Origin: DALYLB01 sp033763135
GTDB lineage: Bacteria; Acidobacteriota; Blastocatellia; RBC074
Direction: 5' to 3'
NCBI GenBank assembly: GCA_033763135.1
Contig: JANRKY010000047.1
Location: forward strand, 1-64,000
DNA: 64,000 bases
The position numbers and the translations under genes are program-made. Positions 8,477 through 16,134 of this stretch are shown here, in pieces. The notes beneath the pieces were generated by a model that was given only the letters and a program-made list of their open reading frames with translations, did no database searches and was not told the origin of the DNA. Every line of letters starts with the position of its first letter. The first letter of the stretch is position 1.

Positions 8477-8938
8477 ATGACCAAAGTAACACCGTTTCTG
8501 ATGTTCAACGATCAGCTCGAGGCTGCCATGGAGTTCTACACCGCCACCTTCCCGGACTCCGAAATCAGGAACGTCGCCCGCACCGGCGAGGACGGTCCGA
8601 TCAACTCTGCCGAATTCGTCGTCGGTGGTCAAGTCTTCATGGGCTACAACGGGGGGCCGCACTTTACGTTCTCCGAAGGCCTCTCGCTCTACGTTGACTG
8701 CGAGAACCAGGCCGAAGTCGACGAGTATTGGGACAAGCTGGTCGAGGCTGGGGCGACGCCTACCGCGTGCGGCTGGATCAAGGATCCGTTCGGCCTCTCC
8801 TGGCAGATTGTTCCGCGGCGATTCATGGAGCTGATCCGCGACAAGGATGCCAGGAGAGTAAAGGCCGTGATGGAGGCCATGATGACGATGGTGAAGCTCG
8901 ACGTCGCGGCCCTTGAAAAGGCCTATAATGAGGCGTAA
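8477..8938 (+). CDS. PhnB-like VOC-superfamily protein (cassette gene)
   Basis: A 153-residue protein of the PhnB/'3-demethylubiquinone-9 3-methyltransferase' VOC family. It has MTKVTPFLMFNDQLEAAM at the start, FYTATFPDSEI, the FVVGGQVFMGYNGGP strand-loop, YVDCENQAEVDEYWDKL and a WQIVPRRFMEL strand. The first metal-ligand position of classical glyoxalases (H near the start) is not present, as usual for this subfamily. The biochemical role is unclear; relatives are often annotated as resistance- or catabolism-related without proof. A near-consensus AAGGAGG ribosome site lies 6-10 bp upstream of the ATG. Confidence 0.85.
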   Translation: MTKVTPFLMFNDQLEAAMEFYTATFPDSEIRNVARTGEDGPINSAEFVVGGQVFMGYNGGPHFTFSEGLSLYVDCENQAEVDEYWDKLVEAGATPTACGWIKDPFGLSWQIVPRRFMELIRDKDARRVKAVMEAMMTMVKLDVAALEKAYNEA

Positions 8939-8989
8939 GTGCGGCGCGCCCACACCCTGGGCGTTGAACGTGCTGCTTAAACGTACTAA

Positions 8990-9076
8990 TTCGTCCGCTT
9001 TTCGTTCAACCGGGGGCGCCGCCGTCTTCCAGGTCGGTCCATTGCGGGCGGCGCCTCGGTCAGCTCGTTCGCCAGG
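8990..9076 (+). repeat. attC-like site, short form
   Basis: L'' CGTTCAACCGGGG (about 9003-9015), the central hairpin GCGCCGCC...GGCGGCGC enclosing TCTTCCAGGTCGGTCCATT, L' CTCGGTCAGCTC and the R'-like GCCAGGC (9070-9076). R'' is degenerate. This is the compact 85-bp variant, with the outer arms and the last internal stem of the long copy. Confidence 0.7.
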
Positions 9077-9135
9077 CTGTCATGAAAACAAATGGGCAAG
9101 TAGCCCCGCGGTATAAGTCATAGGTAGACGAAAAG

Positions 9136-9702
9136 ATGGCAAACACTGATTCCCTTGTAACCATCCACATGGCAGCGAGCCTCGACGGCTTCATCGCTCG
9201 AACGGATGGGAGCGTCGACTGGATGGAGACCTCAGACGAATTCGTAAGCGGGGACACAATGGATCCTGAATTCGTTCAGGAGTTCCTCAAGACGATTGAC
9301 TGCTATGTGATGGGATCGCGAACCTATGAGACCGCCTTGAATTTTGAATCCGAGGGGTTGGGTTGGGCATATGGCGACAAAACCACGTTTGTCCTCACTC
9401 GTCGCGAGCTGCCGCGGAACCGGGATACAGTCGAGTTCTACTCCGGCGATCTCGCGGAATTGGTGAATGAGCGTCTGCGGCCAATGTTCCGAAGCATCTG
9501 GTTTGTTGGAGGCGGCATAGTTTCCGGCGAATGCTTGCGTCTCGGGCTCGCCGACGAGGTTCGTTATTCGATCCTGCCGGTCTTGATCGGTGAGGGGATT
9601 TCCTTTTTCGACAAGCTGGACAGAGACATCGCCCTGCATCTGGCCGAGGTCAAAGCCTACAAGAGCGGCATGGTGGCGCTTCGTTACGAAGTGCGACAAT
9701 AA
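9136..9702 (+). CDS. Dihydrofolate-reductase-like (RibD C-terminal fold) protein (cassette gene)
   Basis: A 188-residue protein of the bacterial bifunctional deaminase-reductase C-terminal family. It has HMAASLDGFIAR near the N-terminus, VMGSRTYE, FVLTRRELP, an IWFVGGGIVSGECLRLGLADE nucleotide-binding segment and a closing VLIGEGISFF strand. This fold binds NADPH and reduces pyrimidine or folate-like substrates; members of this small group (YyaP/YwjB-like) are biochemically undefined. A claim of trimethoprim resistance would go beyond the sequence. It starts 59 bp after an R' junction. Confidence 0.85.
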   Translation: MANTDSLVTIHMAASLDGFIARTDGSVDWMETSDEFVSGDTMDPEFVQEFLKTIDCYVMGSRTYETALNFESEGLGWAYGDKTTFVLTRRELPRNRDTVEFYSGDLAELVNERLRPMFRSIWFVGGGIVSGECLRLGLADEVRYSILPVLIGEGISFFDKLDRDIALHLAEVKAYKSGMVALRYEVRQ

Positions 9703-9772
9703 TGCCGGCTAAATCAGATTCCAGGTCGATCCTTTGCGAGCGTCGGCGCCCCGGTCAACCCGTTCGTCAGGC
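9703..9772 (+). repeat. attC-like site, short form
   Basis: It begins right after the stop codon (GCCGGCTAAATC as a degenerate R''). It continues with ATTCCAGGTCGATCC, L' CCCCGGTCAACCC and a clean R' GTCAGGC (9766-9772). The L'' arm is not recognisable. Confidence 0.65.
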
Positions 9773-9782
9773 GGAAGATTGC

Positions 9783-10178
9783 ATGGAAATACGCTACTTA
9801 AACACAGATTTAGAGATAGAATCTGAAAATGATATTTCTCGAATCGTTGAGGAATTTGGTGACGACGTGATGTTGCTGCATCATGGAGAAATTCGAGGAT
9901 ATATGCATGCATCATTTGAGACCGCAGGATTCAGAATAGGCGCCGACGAGGCTATCGAGACATTTTGTTCATTGGTCGAGAATTTTCCCGAAGAGGTTCG
10001 TGAAATCTGGGATAACTGTTGTACTCGTATTTTTGATATCGGGTATGAAAGCGGGCTATCTTCCACAAGTTTTCGATCAGAGATCAGAGAGTCGACAGTT
10101 CAGCGAATGGGAAAAATCAAGGCGAGTATCCGGATTACGATATACCCCGGCAGTAAAGAGGCGGGCGCTGGCGATTGA
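9783..10178 (+). CDS. Hypothetical protein (cassette gene)
   Basis: A 131-residue, acidic, soluble protein starting MEIRYLNTDLEIES, 11 bp after an R' GTCAGGC junction. It has an N-terminal alpha/beta region (LLHHGEIRGYMHASFET) and a middle helix with IWDNCCTRIF. I do not recognise the family. The small size, acidic character and cassette location would fit a toxin-antitoxin or immunity-type protein, but no sequence motif supports that. The AT-rich codon use differs from the neighbours on either side. Confidence 0.6.
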   Translation: MEIRYLNTDLEIESENDISRIVEEFGDDVMLLHHGEIRGYMHASFETAGFRIGADEAIETFCSLVENFPEEVREIWDNCCTRIFDIGYESGLSSTSFRSEIRESTVQRMGKIKASIRITIYPGSKEAGAGD

Positions 10179-10330
10179 TAAATCGGGTACGGCGTCTTGC
10201 TGGCGGCTCAGTTTCGAACAATATTTTCGCTGTCTCTATCGGCGGACTACACCCATAAATGCTCGCGAGTCGCGTTATTTGTCAGACGGCGCGGATTCTG
10301 CGCGCGGGCGACCAGGCAAAGGAACCTCAT

Positions 10331-10759
10331 ATGAACGTGCTCAAACAAATCCAAGACTATATTGCAGTTCAACCAGAACCCAAACGAAGCGACATGCAGG
10401 AGTTGCATGACATCATTCTGAGATTGACGCCAGGATGTAAATTATGGTTTCTGGACGGCAAGGACGAGAGAGGGCAAACGGTTTCTAATCCAAACATCGG
10501 TTATGGATCCCAGGCCATAACGTATGCTGATGGAAAAACCAGAGAGTTCTATCAGGTTGGCATTAGTGGAAACACAACAGGAATCTCAGTCTATATAATG
10601 GGGATAAAAGACAAGAAGTACTTGGCTGAGACCTATGCGAAAAAAATCGGCAAGGCCAGCGTAACGGGGTATTGCATCAAGTTCAGGACTCTAAGAAATG
10701 TAAACATTGATATTCTTGAGGCCGCAATGCGATATGGGATTGAGCAGACAAGCGCCTGA
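10331..10759 (+). CDS. DUF1801-like protein (cassette gene)
   Basis: A 142-residue protein resembling the DUF1801/YdhG fold (iron-chaperone frataxin-like superfamily). It has an N-terminal helix with QDYIAVQPEPKRSDMQELHDII, followed by PGCKLWFLDGKD and SNPNIGYGSQ, FYQVGISGNTTGISVYIMG strands and a basic KKIGKASVTG turn. Molecular function is unknown for this family. The start is the ATG at 10331, preceded by AAAGGAAC. The TGA stop is part of the following R'' GCCTGAT, again the cassette arrangement. The 10179-10330 spacer has no clear attC, so it may share a cassette with the gene at 9783. Confidence 0.7.
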   Translation: MNVLKQIQDYIAVQPEPKRSDMQELHDIILRLTPGCKLWFLDGKDERGQTVSNPNIGYGSQAITYADGKTREFYQVGISGNTTGISVYIMGIKDKKYLAETYAKKIGKASVTGYCIKFRTLRNVNIDILEAAMRYGIEQTSA

Positions 10760-10827
10760 TTCACGTTTTACCAGGGGTTCGTTGACGATAAGAATCGTCT
10801 CAGGCTCGGTCAACTCGTTCGTCAGGC
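10753..10827 (+). repeat. attC-like site, short form
   Basis: R'' GCCTGAT (10753-10759) overlaps the DUF1801 stop, L'' is CGTTTTACCAGG, and a TTGACGATAAGAATCGTC stem is retained. L' is CTCGGTCAACTC and R' GTCAGGC (10821-10827). All four arms can be seen within 75 bp. Confidence 0.8.
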
Positions 10828-10887
10828 AGCCCGGAGAGAGCATCGTCATGCGAATCGACCGTTTTGCGAGACGAGGAAGACCAGAAG

Positions 10888-11694
10888 ATGGCTGCATTCG
10901 CGAGATTTGAAAAACGCATAGCTGTGCTGACTGGCGGCGCGTCCGGCATCGGTCGTGAACTATTGCTTCAGTTGGTGCAGAGAGGTACGCATGTGGCAGC
11001 TTGCGACATTGATCGTGACAGTCTGGAGACGGCAGTTCGACGGGCCCGCGCGAGCAATCCTGACGTACGCGTCACGGCACACGTGCATGACGTATCCGAT
11101 GAGAAGTCGATCGGTCGGTTCGTGAAAGAGGTCGCCAGAGAGCATGAGAGTGACGCGATCCACCTGCTGTTCAACAATGCCGGCGTGGTGGGTGGCGGGT
11201 CGTTCGTTACAGGGCAGCGCGACGAGTGGGAGCGGACGTTTGCGGTATGCTGGTTCGGCACGTATTACTGCACCCGGGCATTTCTCCCGATGCTCATAGC
11301 TGCCGATCAAGGCGTTATCGTCAATACTTCCTCAGTGAGCGGCATGTGGGCGAGTTTAGGGGCGGGGTCACCGCACACGGCCTATTCATCGGCGAAGTTT
11401 GCGGTCCGGGGCTTCACGGAGTCGCTTCTCGTGGACCTCCGCGCGCACGCTCCCCATGTCTCTGCAGTGCTTGTCATGCCAGGGCATGTTCGCAGCGGGA
11501 TGCCGGCTCCTCCCCGATCATGGCGGCGCGCGCTAAATTCACTGTTCGCCGACTATCAACCGGTGTCAAGCAGAGATGCCGCGAAAGCGATCCTCAACGC
11601 GGTAAGCAGCGGCGACTGGCGAGTCATCATCGGGCAAGACGCCGAGGCGGTCGATGTACGTGTCCGAGCAGAGCCGGGGACGATCTACGATTGA
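10888..11694 (+). CDS. Short-chain dehydrogenase/reductase (cassette gene)
   Basis: A 268-residue classical SDR: nucleotide-binding TGGASGIG near residue 15, NNAG after the fourth strand, catalytic Ser in VNTSSVSG, and the YSSAK catalytic Tyr-Lys motif near residue 163. The C-terminal half is substrate-specific and not diagnostic, so the substrate (an alcohol or ketone) is unknown. GC content is higher than in the neighbouring cassettes. The ATG at 10888 is favoured over upstream in-frame codons because conserved homology starts immediately and a GAGGAAGA motif precedes it. Confidence 0.85.
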   Translation: MAAFARFEKRIAVLTGGASGIGRELLLQLVQRGTHVAACDIDRDSLETAVRRARASNPDVRVTAHVHDVSDEKSIGRFVKEVAREHESDAIHLLFNNAGVVGGGSFVTGQRDEWERTFAVCWFGTYYCTRAFLPMLIAADQGVIVNTSSVSGMWASLGAGSPHTAYSSAKFAVRGFTESLLVDLRAHAPHVSAVLVMPGHVRSGMPAPPRSWRRALNSLFADYQPVSSRDAAKAILNAVSSGDWRVIIGQDAEAVDVRVRAEPGTIYD

Positions 11695-11822
11695 CTGGGG
11701 GCAGGAGTGGTTCGATCCGAATTTCTGAAATGTGATTTGAAAGTCAGGTCAAGGTCGCTTGACAGGAAGAGATTGAGAATGGCCGAGCCTCTTTAGCTAC
11801 AGGGGCTCTTGCGCGCAGCGCT

Positions 11823-11903
11823 TCGTTCAGCTTACGTTCAGCTTACGTTCGACCAGCGTTTCGGTTCGGAAGGGCGGCACCCCGGTCAGCTCAGTCGCAA
11901 GGC
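11823..11903 (+). repeat. attC-like site with a small internal duplication
   Basis: L'' CGTTCGACCAGCGTTTCGG (from 11846), then GGAAGGGCGGC, L' CCCCGGTCAGCTCAG and an R'-like GCAAGGC (11897-11903). Just before L'' the segment CGTTCAGCTTA is duplicated in tandem (11823-11846). Confidence 0.65.
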
Positions 11904-11925
11904 CATATTACGAGAATCATACATT

Positions 11926-12693
11926 ATGGAATTACTACATCCCTGCCCCTGTTGCGGTTACAACACTCTGAATGCGCCATCTCCTGGATCGTGGCTCGTT
12001 TGCCAAGTTTGCTATTGGGAGGATGATTTGGCTCAGTTTGAAGATCCCAGACTTGTCAGCAGGGCAAATTCTCATTCGCTTCGTGTCGCTCAATACAATT
12101 TTGCAACAATCGGAGCCTCTGATAAGCAATATCTCAACCGTGTAAGGAAGGTGGTTGAGGCGGATGTCCGCAACCCGGAATGGACGCCAGTCTATGAAAT
12201 TGTGAGCAGAGAGGATGAATTGATAATTGATCTCGCAGACGCCGCATTTGCAGACGTTTCGCGACCGGAGCACTTTACAAACTATACACACTGTCAGGAG
12301 TGCTTCGAGCACGACGAAACAATGCGTAATGCCAAGCGGGGGGAGCTGGTGATCAATGAAAACTGGAGCCCTATCTGCTTTTTATCGTCACAGGGATTTC
12401 AGTATTTTATGCCCGATTTTGTCCGTCTTGCTCTTCAGTCCAGTGAGGGGAATTTTTTAAGCACATTTACCACTTTTCACCTGCGATCTACTAATCGCAA
12501 GAACGAGCTCCCGGAATGTCGTCCACGGCAGACAACGCTGTTCACGCATGAGCAAACGGAAGTCACTTTGCGATTTCTTGAATATGTCGAGCAAACGCGA
12601 TGGATTGAGCTTGAATATGATATGGAAAAGCTGGAGCAGGTAATTCGCGACTGGCGTAAATCGCTTGCTTCAGCTGGTGATTCACCTGCCTGA
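11926..12693 (+). CDS. CPCC cysteine-rich domain fused to a DUF6714-like domain (cassette gene)
   Basis: A 255-residue, two-part protein. Residues 1-60 carry a CPCC-type zinc site (CPCCGYNTL, then CQVCYWEDD). Residues about 100-205 look like DUF6714, with FADVSRP, the CQECFEHDE cluster, and WSPICFLSSQGFQYFMPDF. Each domain is usually a stand-alone small protein, often beside polymorphic toxin or contact-dependent systems; the role of neither is established. A role as an immunity-type protein is only a guess. The stop again lies in an R''-like GCCTGAT. The gene is AT-rich relative to the backbone. Confidence 0.7.
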   Translation: MELLHPCPCCGYNTLNAPSPGSWLVCQVCYWEDDLAQFEDPRLVSRANSHSLRVAQYNFATIGASDKQYLNRVRKVVEADVRNPEWTPVYEIVSREDELIIDLADAAFADVSRPEHFTNYTHCQECFEHDETMRNAKRGELVINENWSPICFLSSQGFQYFMPDFVRLALQSSEGNFLSTFTTFHLRSTNRKNELPECRPRQTTLFTHEQTEVTLRFLEYVEQTRWIELEYDMEKLEQVIRDWRKSLASAGDSPA

Positions 12694-12721
12694 TAGTTCA
12701 TGTGTCTCAAAAGGAGGTATT

Positions 12722-13087
12722 GTGGTAGAAACCTACGGCCTAACACATATCAGTCTTGCTGTTCGCGATATAGATCGGTCTTTGCAGTTTTACCAGCAAG
12801 TTTTTGGCGTCAGGGAATATTATAGAGATGAAAATTCAATACAAGTAATCAGCCCGCGGGGCCACGATGTCATCGCTTTTGAATATGACCCAGTAAATGC
12901 AGGTGAGTCTAAGGGCATAAATCACTTTGGGTTTCGGCTGATAAACAGTGCGGACATTGATAAGGCCGTTGAAGAGGTGGAACGGGCTGGTGGGACGGTA
13001 ATAAAGAAAGGAGAATTCGCGCCAGGATGCCCATTTGCATATATACACGACCCGGATGGTTATATGATTGAAATCTGGTATGAGTGA
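12722..13087 (+). CDS. Glyoxalase/VOC-superfamily protein (cassette gene)
   Basis: A 121-residue VOC protein made of two beta-alpha-beta-beta-beta modules. Module one has THISLAVRDIDRSLQFY and module two HFGFRL...DIDKAVEEVERAGG and a closing DPDGYMIEIWYE. Candidate metal ligands are His near residue 8, His in NHFGF and Glu in EIWYE. The layout fits glyoxalase I or fosfomycin/bleomycin-type resistance proteins, but which one cannot be decided. GTG 12722 is the start, because AAGGAGG lies 4 bp upstream. Only 28 bp separate it from the previous stop, with just an R''-like heptamer between, so the two genes may travel as one cassette. Confidence 0.75.
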   Translation: MVETYGLTHISLAVRDIDRSLQFYQQVFGVREYYRDENSIQVISPRGHDVIAFEYDPVNAGESKGINHFGFRLINSADIDKAVEEVERAGGTVIKKGEFAPGCPFAYIHDPDGYMIEIWYE

Positions 13088-13245
13088 ATTCTTTGACGCG
13101 CGAGCTTGGGTCGGTTCGCGGGTCTTCGCTGGCGATGGGGAGATTGAGTGTGACGCCTTGCCGATGCGCTCAGTTACGATCAATCTTTGCGCTGTGTCCA
13201 TCGGAGAGCTTCACGCGTAAGCGATCGCGAGTCATGGTATTTTTC

Positions 13246-13408
13246 GCCCAACCGCTCATTTGACTGGAGTTTCGGTGACGATAAGAATCGTCTCAAACCA
13301 GGCTGGAGCAGCGCCGCTGTAAGTCCCTTTTTAAATTGGCACGGCCTGGCTCTGTTCCTTGAGAGGCGCCGCCGATTTGATCCATGTCAACTTGAGCTGC
13401 TCACTCGA
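13246..13408 (+). repeat. attC-like site, long form with decayed 3' end
   Basis: R'' GCCCAAC (13246-13252), L'' CATTTGACTGG, the full GACGATAAGAATCGTC stem, and the CTCAA...CCTTGAG stem with GGCTGGAGCAGCGCC are all present. The L'/R' side (GATCCATGTCAACTTGAGCTGC) is blurred. The 158 bp before it (13088-13245) hold nothing recognisable. Confidence 0.7.
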
Positions 13409-13422
13409 AAATGCAGTGATCT

Positions 13423-13803
13423 ATGAACGTAATTAATGTTTCAAATCTCAATGGTTCTGAGTTTGACAAGATAGAGTCAGTGATATCGAGCCATAATCAA
13501 CTGCTTGATGTTCTCAATTGCGTTGAGATAGAGAAAGAGAAGCGGCTGAGCCCAGAAATCGTGACTCAAGATGAGTATACGCACGACATTGTGGTTGAAT
13601 GGAAAGAGCCCATATATCTGGTATACGATACGAATTGACTGGGAGCGATTGCGGCGGTCGCCGTCTGGGATCATAAGCCAACAGAAGAAGAGCTATTGAA
13701 CGCGAGAGTGGAACGTGGATGGTTGCCGACAGAGTCACGCGTTAAAGAAGGCGAAGCCGTATTGGGCTATGCCTGCCGCATCGGCGTCAATCATCGAAAG
13801 TAA
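13423..13803 (+). pseudogene. Hypothetical cassette gene with one in-frame TGA
   Basis: One reading frame runs from ATG 13423 to TAA 13801-13803, broken only by TGA at 13636-13638. The first part (71 residues) ends in PIYLVYDTN; the frame resumes as LGAIAAVAVW and continues to a charged C-terminus (EEELLNARVERGWLP). Both halves look coding, so the likely original product had about 126 residues. The simplest reading is a nonsense mutation or sequencing error at a Cys, Trp or Arg codon. A short hairpin with a GGTC loop (GCGGC/GCCGT) starts 12 nt after the TGA, so recoding cannot be dismissed outright. No family recognised. Confidence 0.55.
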
Positions 13804-13875
13804 GCATTGAGCAGGATCGACTTTCCTTCTTTTGAAGAGAGGCAGGCGAAAAAGATCGCAACGCACTGTATTTTC

Positions 13876-13945
13876 GCCTAACCGCCCGTTTGACTGAGCC
13901 CCCTTCGCTTCCAGATCGATCCTTTTGGAGGGGAGCGAGTTAGGG
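13876..13945 (+). repeat. attC-like site, short form
   Basis: A clean R'' GCCTAAC (13876-13882), L'' CCGTTTGACTGAG, the CTTCGCTTCCAGATCGATCC core and TTTTGGAGG, ending in the R'-like GTTAGGG (13939-13945). The L' block is missing or fused. The 72 bp between the interrupted gene and this site are not informative. Confidence 0.7.
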
Positions 13946-14013
13946 ATCGAGTGCTCTAACGGTTGCACTGATTCTTGGTGAAAACACTTCAAAGAAAAGA
14001 TGAGAGAGAGGCC

Positions 14014-14421
14014 ATGCTGCGAATCATCTTGGGCGTGATTGCCGGATTTTTTGGCTGGGTGATAGGTTGGTTTGGAAGCGAGAAGGCTCTTTCGGCCATT
14101 TGGCCGGAGTGGTTCGGCGTTCAACAACGCGCGTTCCAGGCGGCCATTGAGAATGACGGTCAGTTCGCGCCCGATACGAGGTTTCTTCTCACGCAGATTC
14201 TCTGCGCTGCAATCGTTTCGGTGATGTCAGGATTTCTGGCGGCGCTGGTCGCCGGCGAAGCGCAGCGCGCGCCTCTGATTCTCGGCATTCTGCTACTGGC
14301 ATTGGGCTTAATGAAGGCGGTTCTGTCCTGGAGGCATGTTCCTGTTTGGTATCATATTCTCTTCACGGCGATTCTGGTTTTAATGACGATTATGGGCGGC
14401 AAATTGAAAACGACAGCTTAG
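14014..14421 (+). CDS. Small integral membrane protein (cassette gene)
   Basis: A 135-residue protein with about four hydrophobic segments (residues roughly 2-20, 57-77, 84-104 and 111-130) and short polar loops. It starts at ATG 14014, after a GAGAGAGG ribosome site. I do not recognise a family. Small proteins of this kind are common in environmental cassettes. It lies 92 bp upstream of the metallo-beta-lactamase, and no attC is visible between the two genes, so they appear to share a cassette. Any functional link is unproven. Confidence 0.65.
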   Translation: MLRIILGVIAGFFGWVIGWFGSEKALSAIWPEWFGVQQRAFQAAIENDGQFAPDTRFLLTQILCAAIVSVMSGFLAALVAGEAQRAPLILGILLLALGLMKAVLSWRHVPVWYHILFTAILVLMTIMGGKLKTTA

Positions 14422-14513
14422 TCGGGATCGAGAGGGGATATGCTTCGGAGAATTGACTCAAAACGAACTGTCAATCGATTTTGGGATGACCAAGTTGGGA
14501 AAAAGCGAAACAG

Positions 14514-15272
14514 ATGAAAATCGTCATAACTGCCTTATTGATAATTGCAGCCTCCATCACGAATTTAAACTGCGGTTCTCGAAAACAAGTCGCATTCGTT
14601 CCCAGGGAGGCGTACAAGACCAGCACGTTAATTGTGACCCAAATTGCCGGAAATTCCTTCAAGCATACCTCATTCAAGCAGACCAATGATTTTGGATATG
14701 TTCCATGCAACGGGCTCATTGTGAGAAATGGCAATGAAGCAATTGTTTTCGACACGCCAACCAACGACAAGAGCTCAGGAGAATTGATCAAGTGGATAAA
14801 GGAGGAGCTCCATTGCAGGATAAATGCAGTTATTCCAACCCATTTTCACGACGATTGTCTGGGAGGGTTAACGGCGTTTGATGAGGATGGCATTCCTTCG
14901 TATGCGAATTTCAGGACGATCGAGCTTGCGAGGGAGAACGGATTGGGCGTTCCCGGGAACAGCTTCAGGGATTCGCTTGTGCTGAAAGTGGGCGATGAGG
15001 AGGTTGTTGCGAAGTTTTTCGGAGAAGGACACACAAAGGATAATATCGTGGGATATTTCCCAAGTGAAGGCGTGATGTTCGGAGGTTGTCTGATAAAAGA
15101 GCTGAATGCAGGCAAGGGGTATTTGGGCGACGCCAATGTTGCGGATTGGTCCGCGACAGTTGAGCGAGTTAAGAAAGAGTATCCAGAGGTGGAAATTATT
15201 GTCCCAGGGCACGGAGAGCATGGGGACCAGAAGATACTTGATTATACGATTAACCTGTTCAAGGCTCAGTAG
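14514..15272 (+). CDS. Subclass B1 metallo-beta-lactamase (cassette gene)
   Basis: The 252-residue protein has the full set of B1 zinc ligands. The Zn1 site is His110, His112 (THFHDD) and His173 (GHTKDN). The Zn2 site is Asp114, Cys192 (GGCLIK) and His233 (VPGHGEHGD). Lys195 matches the substrate-binding Lys224 of B1 enzymes, and LGDANVADW matches the conserved segment seen in IMP, VIM and BcII. The loop residue equivalent to Asn233 is Tyr. A signal peptide, perhaps lipoprotein-type around Cys20, directs it to the periplasm, where B1 enzymes hydrolyse penicillins, cephalosporins and carbapenems. The gene is more AT-rich than the backbone and followed by an attC-like site. Activity and spectrum cannot be read from sequence. 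Confidence 0.88.
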   Translation: MKIVITALLIIAASITNLNCGSRKQVAFVPREAYKTSTLIVTQIAGNSFKHTSFKQTNDFGYVPCNGLIVRNGNEAIVFDTPTNDKSSGELIKWIKEELHCRINAVIPTHFHDDCLGGLTAFDEDGIPSYANFRTIELARENGLGVPGNSFRDSLVLKVGDEEVVAKFFGEGHTKDNIVGYFPSEGVMFGGCLIKELNAGKGYLGDANVADWSATVERVKKEYPEVEIIVPGHGEHGDQKILDYTINLFKAQ

Positions 15273-15276
15273 GCGG

Positions 15277-15385
15277 GGATCCGTTAAAGCCAGTGCGGCT
15301 CGGCGTTGTTTCTTGAGAGGCGCCGCAGTCTTCCAGGCCGATCCCATGCGGCCGGCGGCGTCCCGATGAATTCATTCGTCAGGCT
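15277..15385 (+). repeat. attC-like site
   Basis: It carries CCGTTAAAGCCAGTGCGGC, CGTTGTTTCTTGAGAGGCGCC, GTCTTCCAGGCCGATCCCAT, a GCGGCCGGCGGC stem, GTCCCGATGAATTCATTC (altered L') and a clean R' GTCAGGC (15379-15385). The R''/L'' side has been lost. It closes the beta-lactamase cassette. Confidence 0.7.
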
Positions 15386-15429
15386 CCCTTATGTTTCCGC
15401 CAATGCGGAGGCCTTCGGAGAAATGCGAT

Positions 15430-16134
15430 ATGGAGGAGATTAAACAGCGATACCTTTCGCTCCTGCCAGACCTGCCGCGATGGGTGGAGACGCGGGATCT
15501 GCTGTTGTGGGAGGGGTCCGTCGTGCTTGAGAACTCGAGTCGGAGCGGCTTCATCGTGTGGAGTGAAGAAGACGCTCTGGGGGCGGTGGTCGGCGAGCCG
15601 GATCCCGTGGTCCTTGCTCGCGCGGCGAAGGATGTATCCGAGCTGCTTGCCTTCTCCGAAAACATTATGCAGGTGAGGTCTCTTCTCCCGGGCTTCCTGG
15701 CAGAGTCTGCCACGATCTATTCCGCACCAGCGCAACTGCCGTCGTCACCAGCTCATATCTGCCGAAAGATCGGTCAACGCGAGATTTCGTCGTTGCGGCA
15801 CCTGTCTGCTGATTTGTTGGAGGAGCTGTCGGACGCGGCGGAGGACGGGAGAGCGGTTGTGGCCGCCCTTGATGGGGGGCTGCCGGTATCTTTTGCCTAT
15901 GTTGCGTCGGAAACGGAGACGCTGTGGGATGTATCGATCGATACGATCGAAAGCCATCGTCGCCAGGGGTACGCGGCGGCGGCCGTCCTTTATCTTATGC
16001 GTCTTATGAGAAGGAAGCGGAAAGCTGCTGTATGGGGAGCGCTGGAAAGCAATCATGCATCATCGAATCTGGCACGACGCCTGGGGTTTACCGAAAACGA
16101 CAAACTATGGGTTCTGACTTCAAGCGGCGCCTGA
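15430..16134 (+). CDS. GNAT-family N-acetyltransferase (cassette gene)
   Basis: A 234-residue protein. The C-terminal 100 residues form a GNAT fold: a strand with VSFAYVA, then DTIESHRRQGYAAAA, which is the acetyl-CoA pyrophosphate loop (R/Q-x-x-G-x-A), followed by ALESNHASSNLARRLGF. The N-terminal part (residues 1-110) is a second, degenerate GNAT-like half, as in two-domain acetyltransferases. The acceptor substrate is unknown. Start 15430 is preferred to ATG 15391 because CGGAG lies at the right distance. The TGA stop is inside R'' GCCTGAC. Confidence 0.75.
   Translation: MEEIKQRYLSLLPDLPRWVETRDLLLWEGSVVLENSSRSGFIVWSEEDALGAVVGEPDPVVLARAAKDVSELLAFSENIMQVRSLLPGFLAESATIYSAPAQLPSSPAHICRKIGQREISSLRHLSADLLEELSDAAEDGRAVVAALDGGLPVSFAYVASETETLWDVSIDTIESHRRQGYAAAAVLYLMRLMRRKRKAAVWGALESNHASSNLARRLGFTENDKLWVLTSSGA

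Noticed and set aside
9136..9702. Trimethoprim-resistance dfr gene
   Set aside because: It belongs to the RibD C-terminal/YyaP group, lacking the dfrA/dfrB signatures, despite cassette location.
13333..13351. Sigma54-like TTGGCACGG
   Set aside because: The -12 TTGC element is missing at the required spacing, and it is part of the attC-like repeat.
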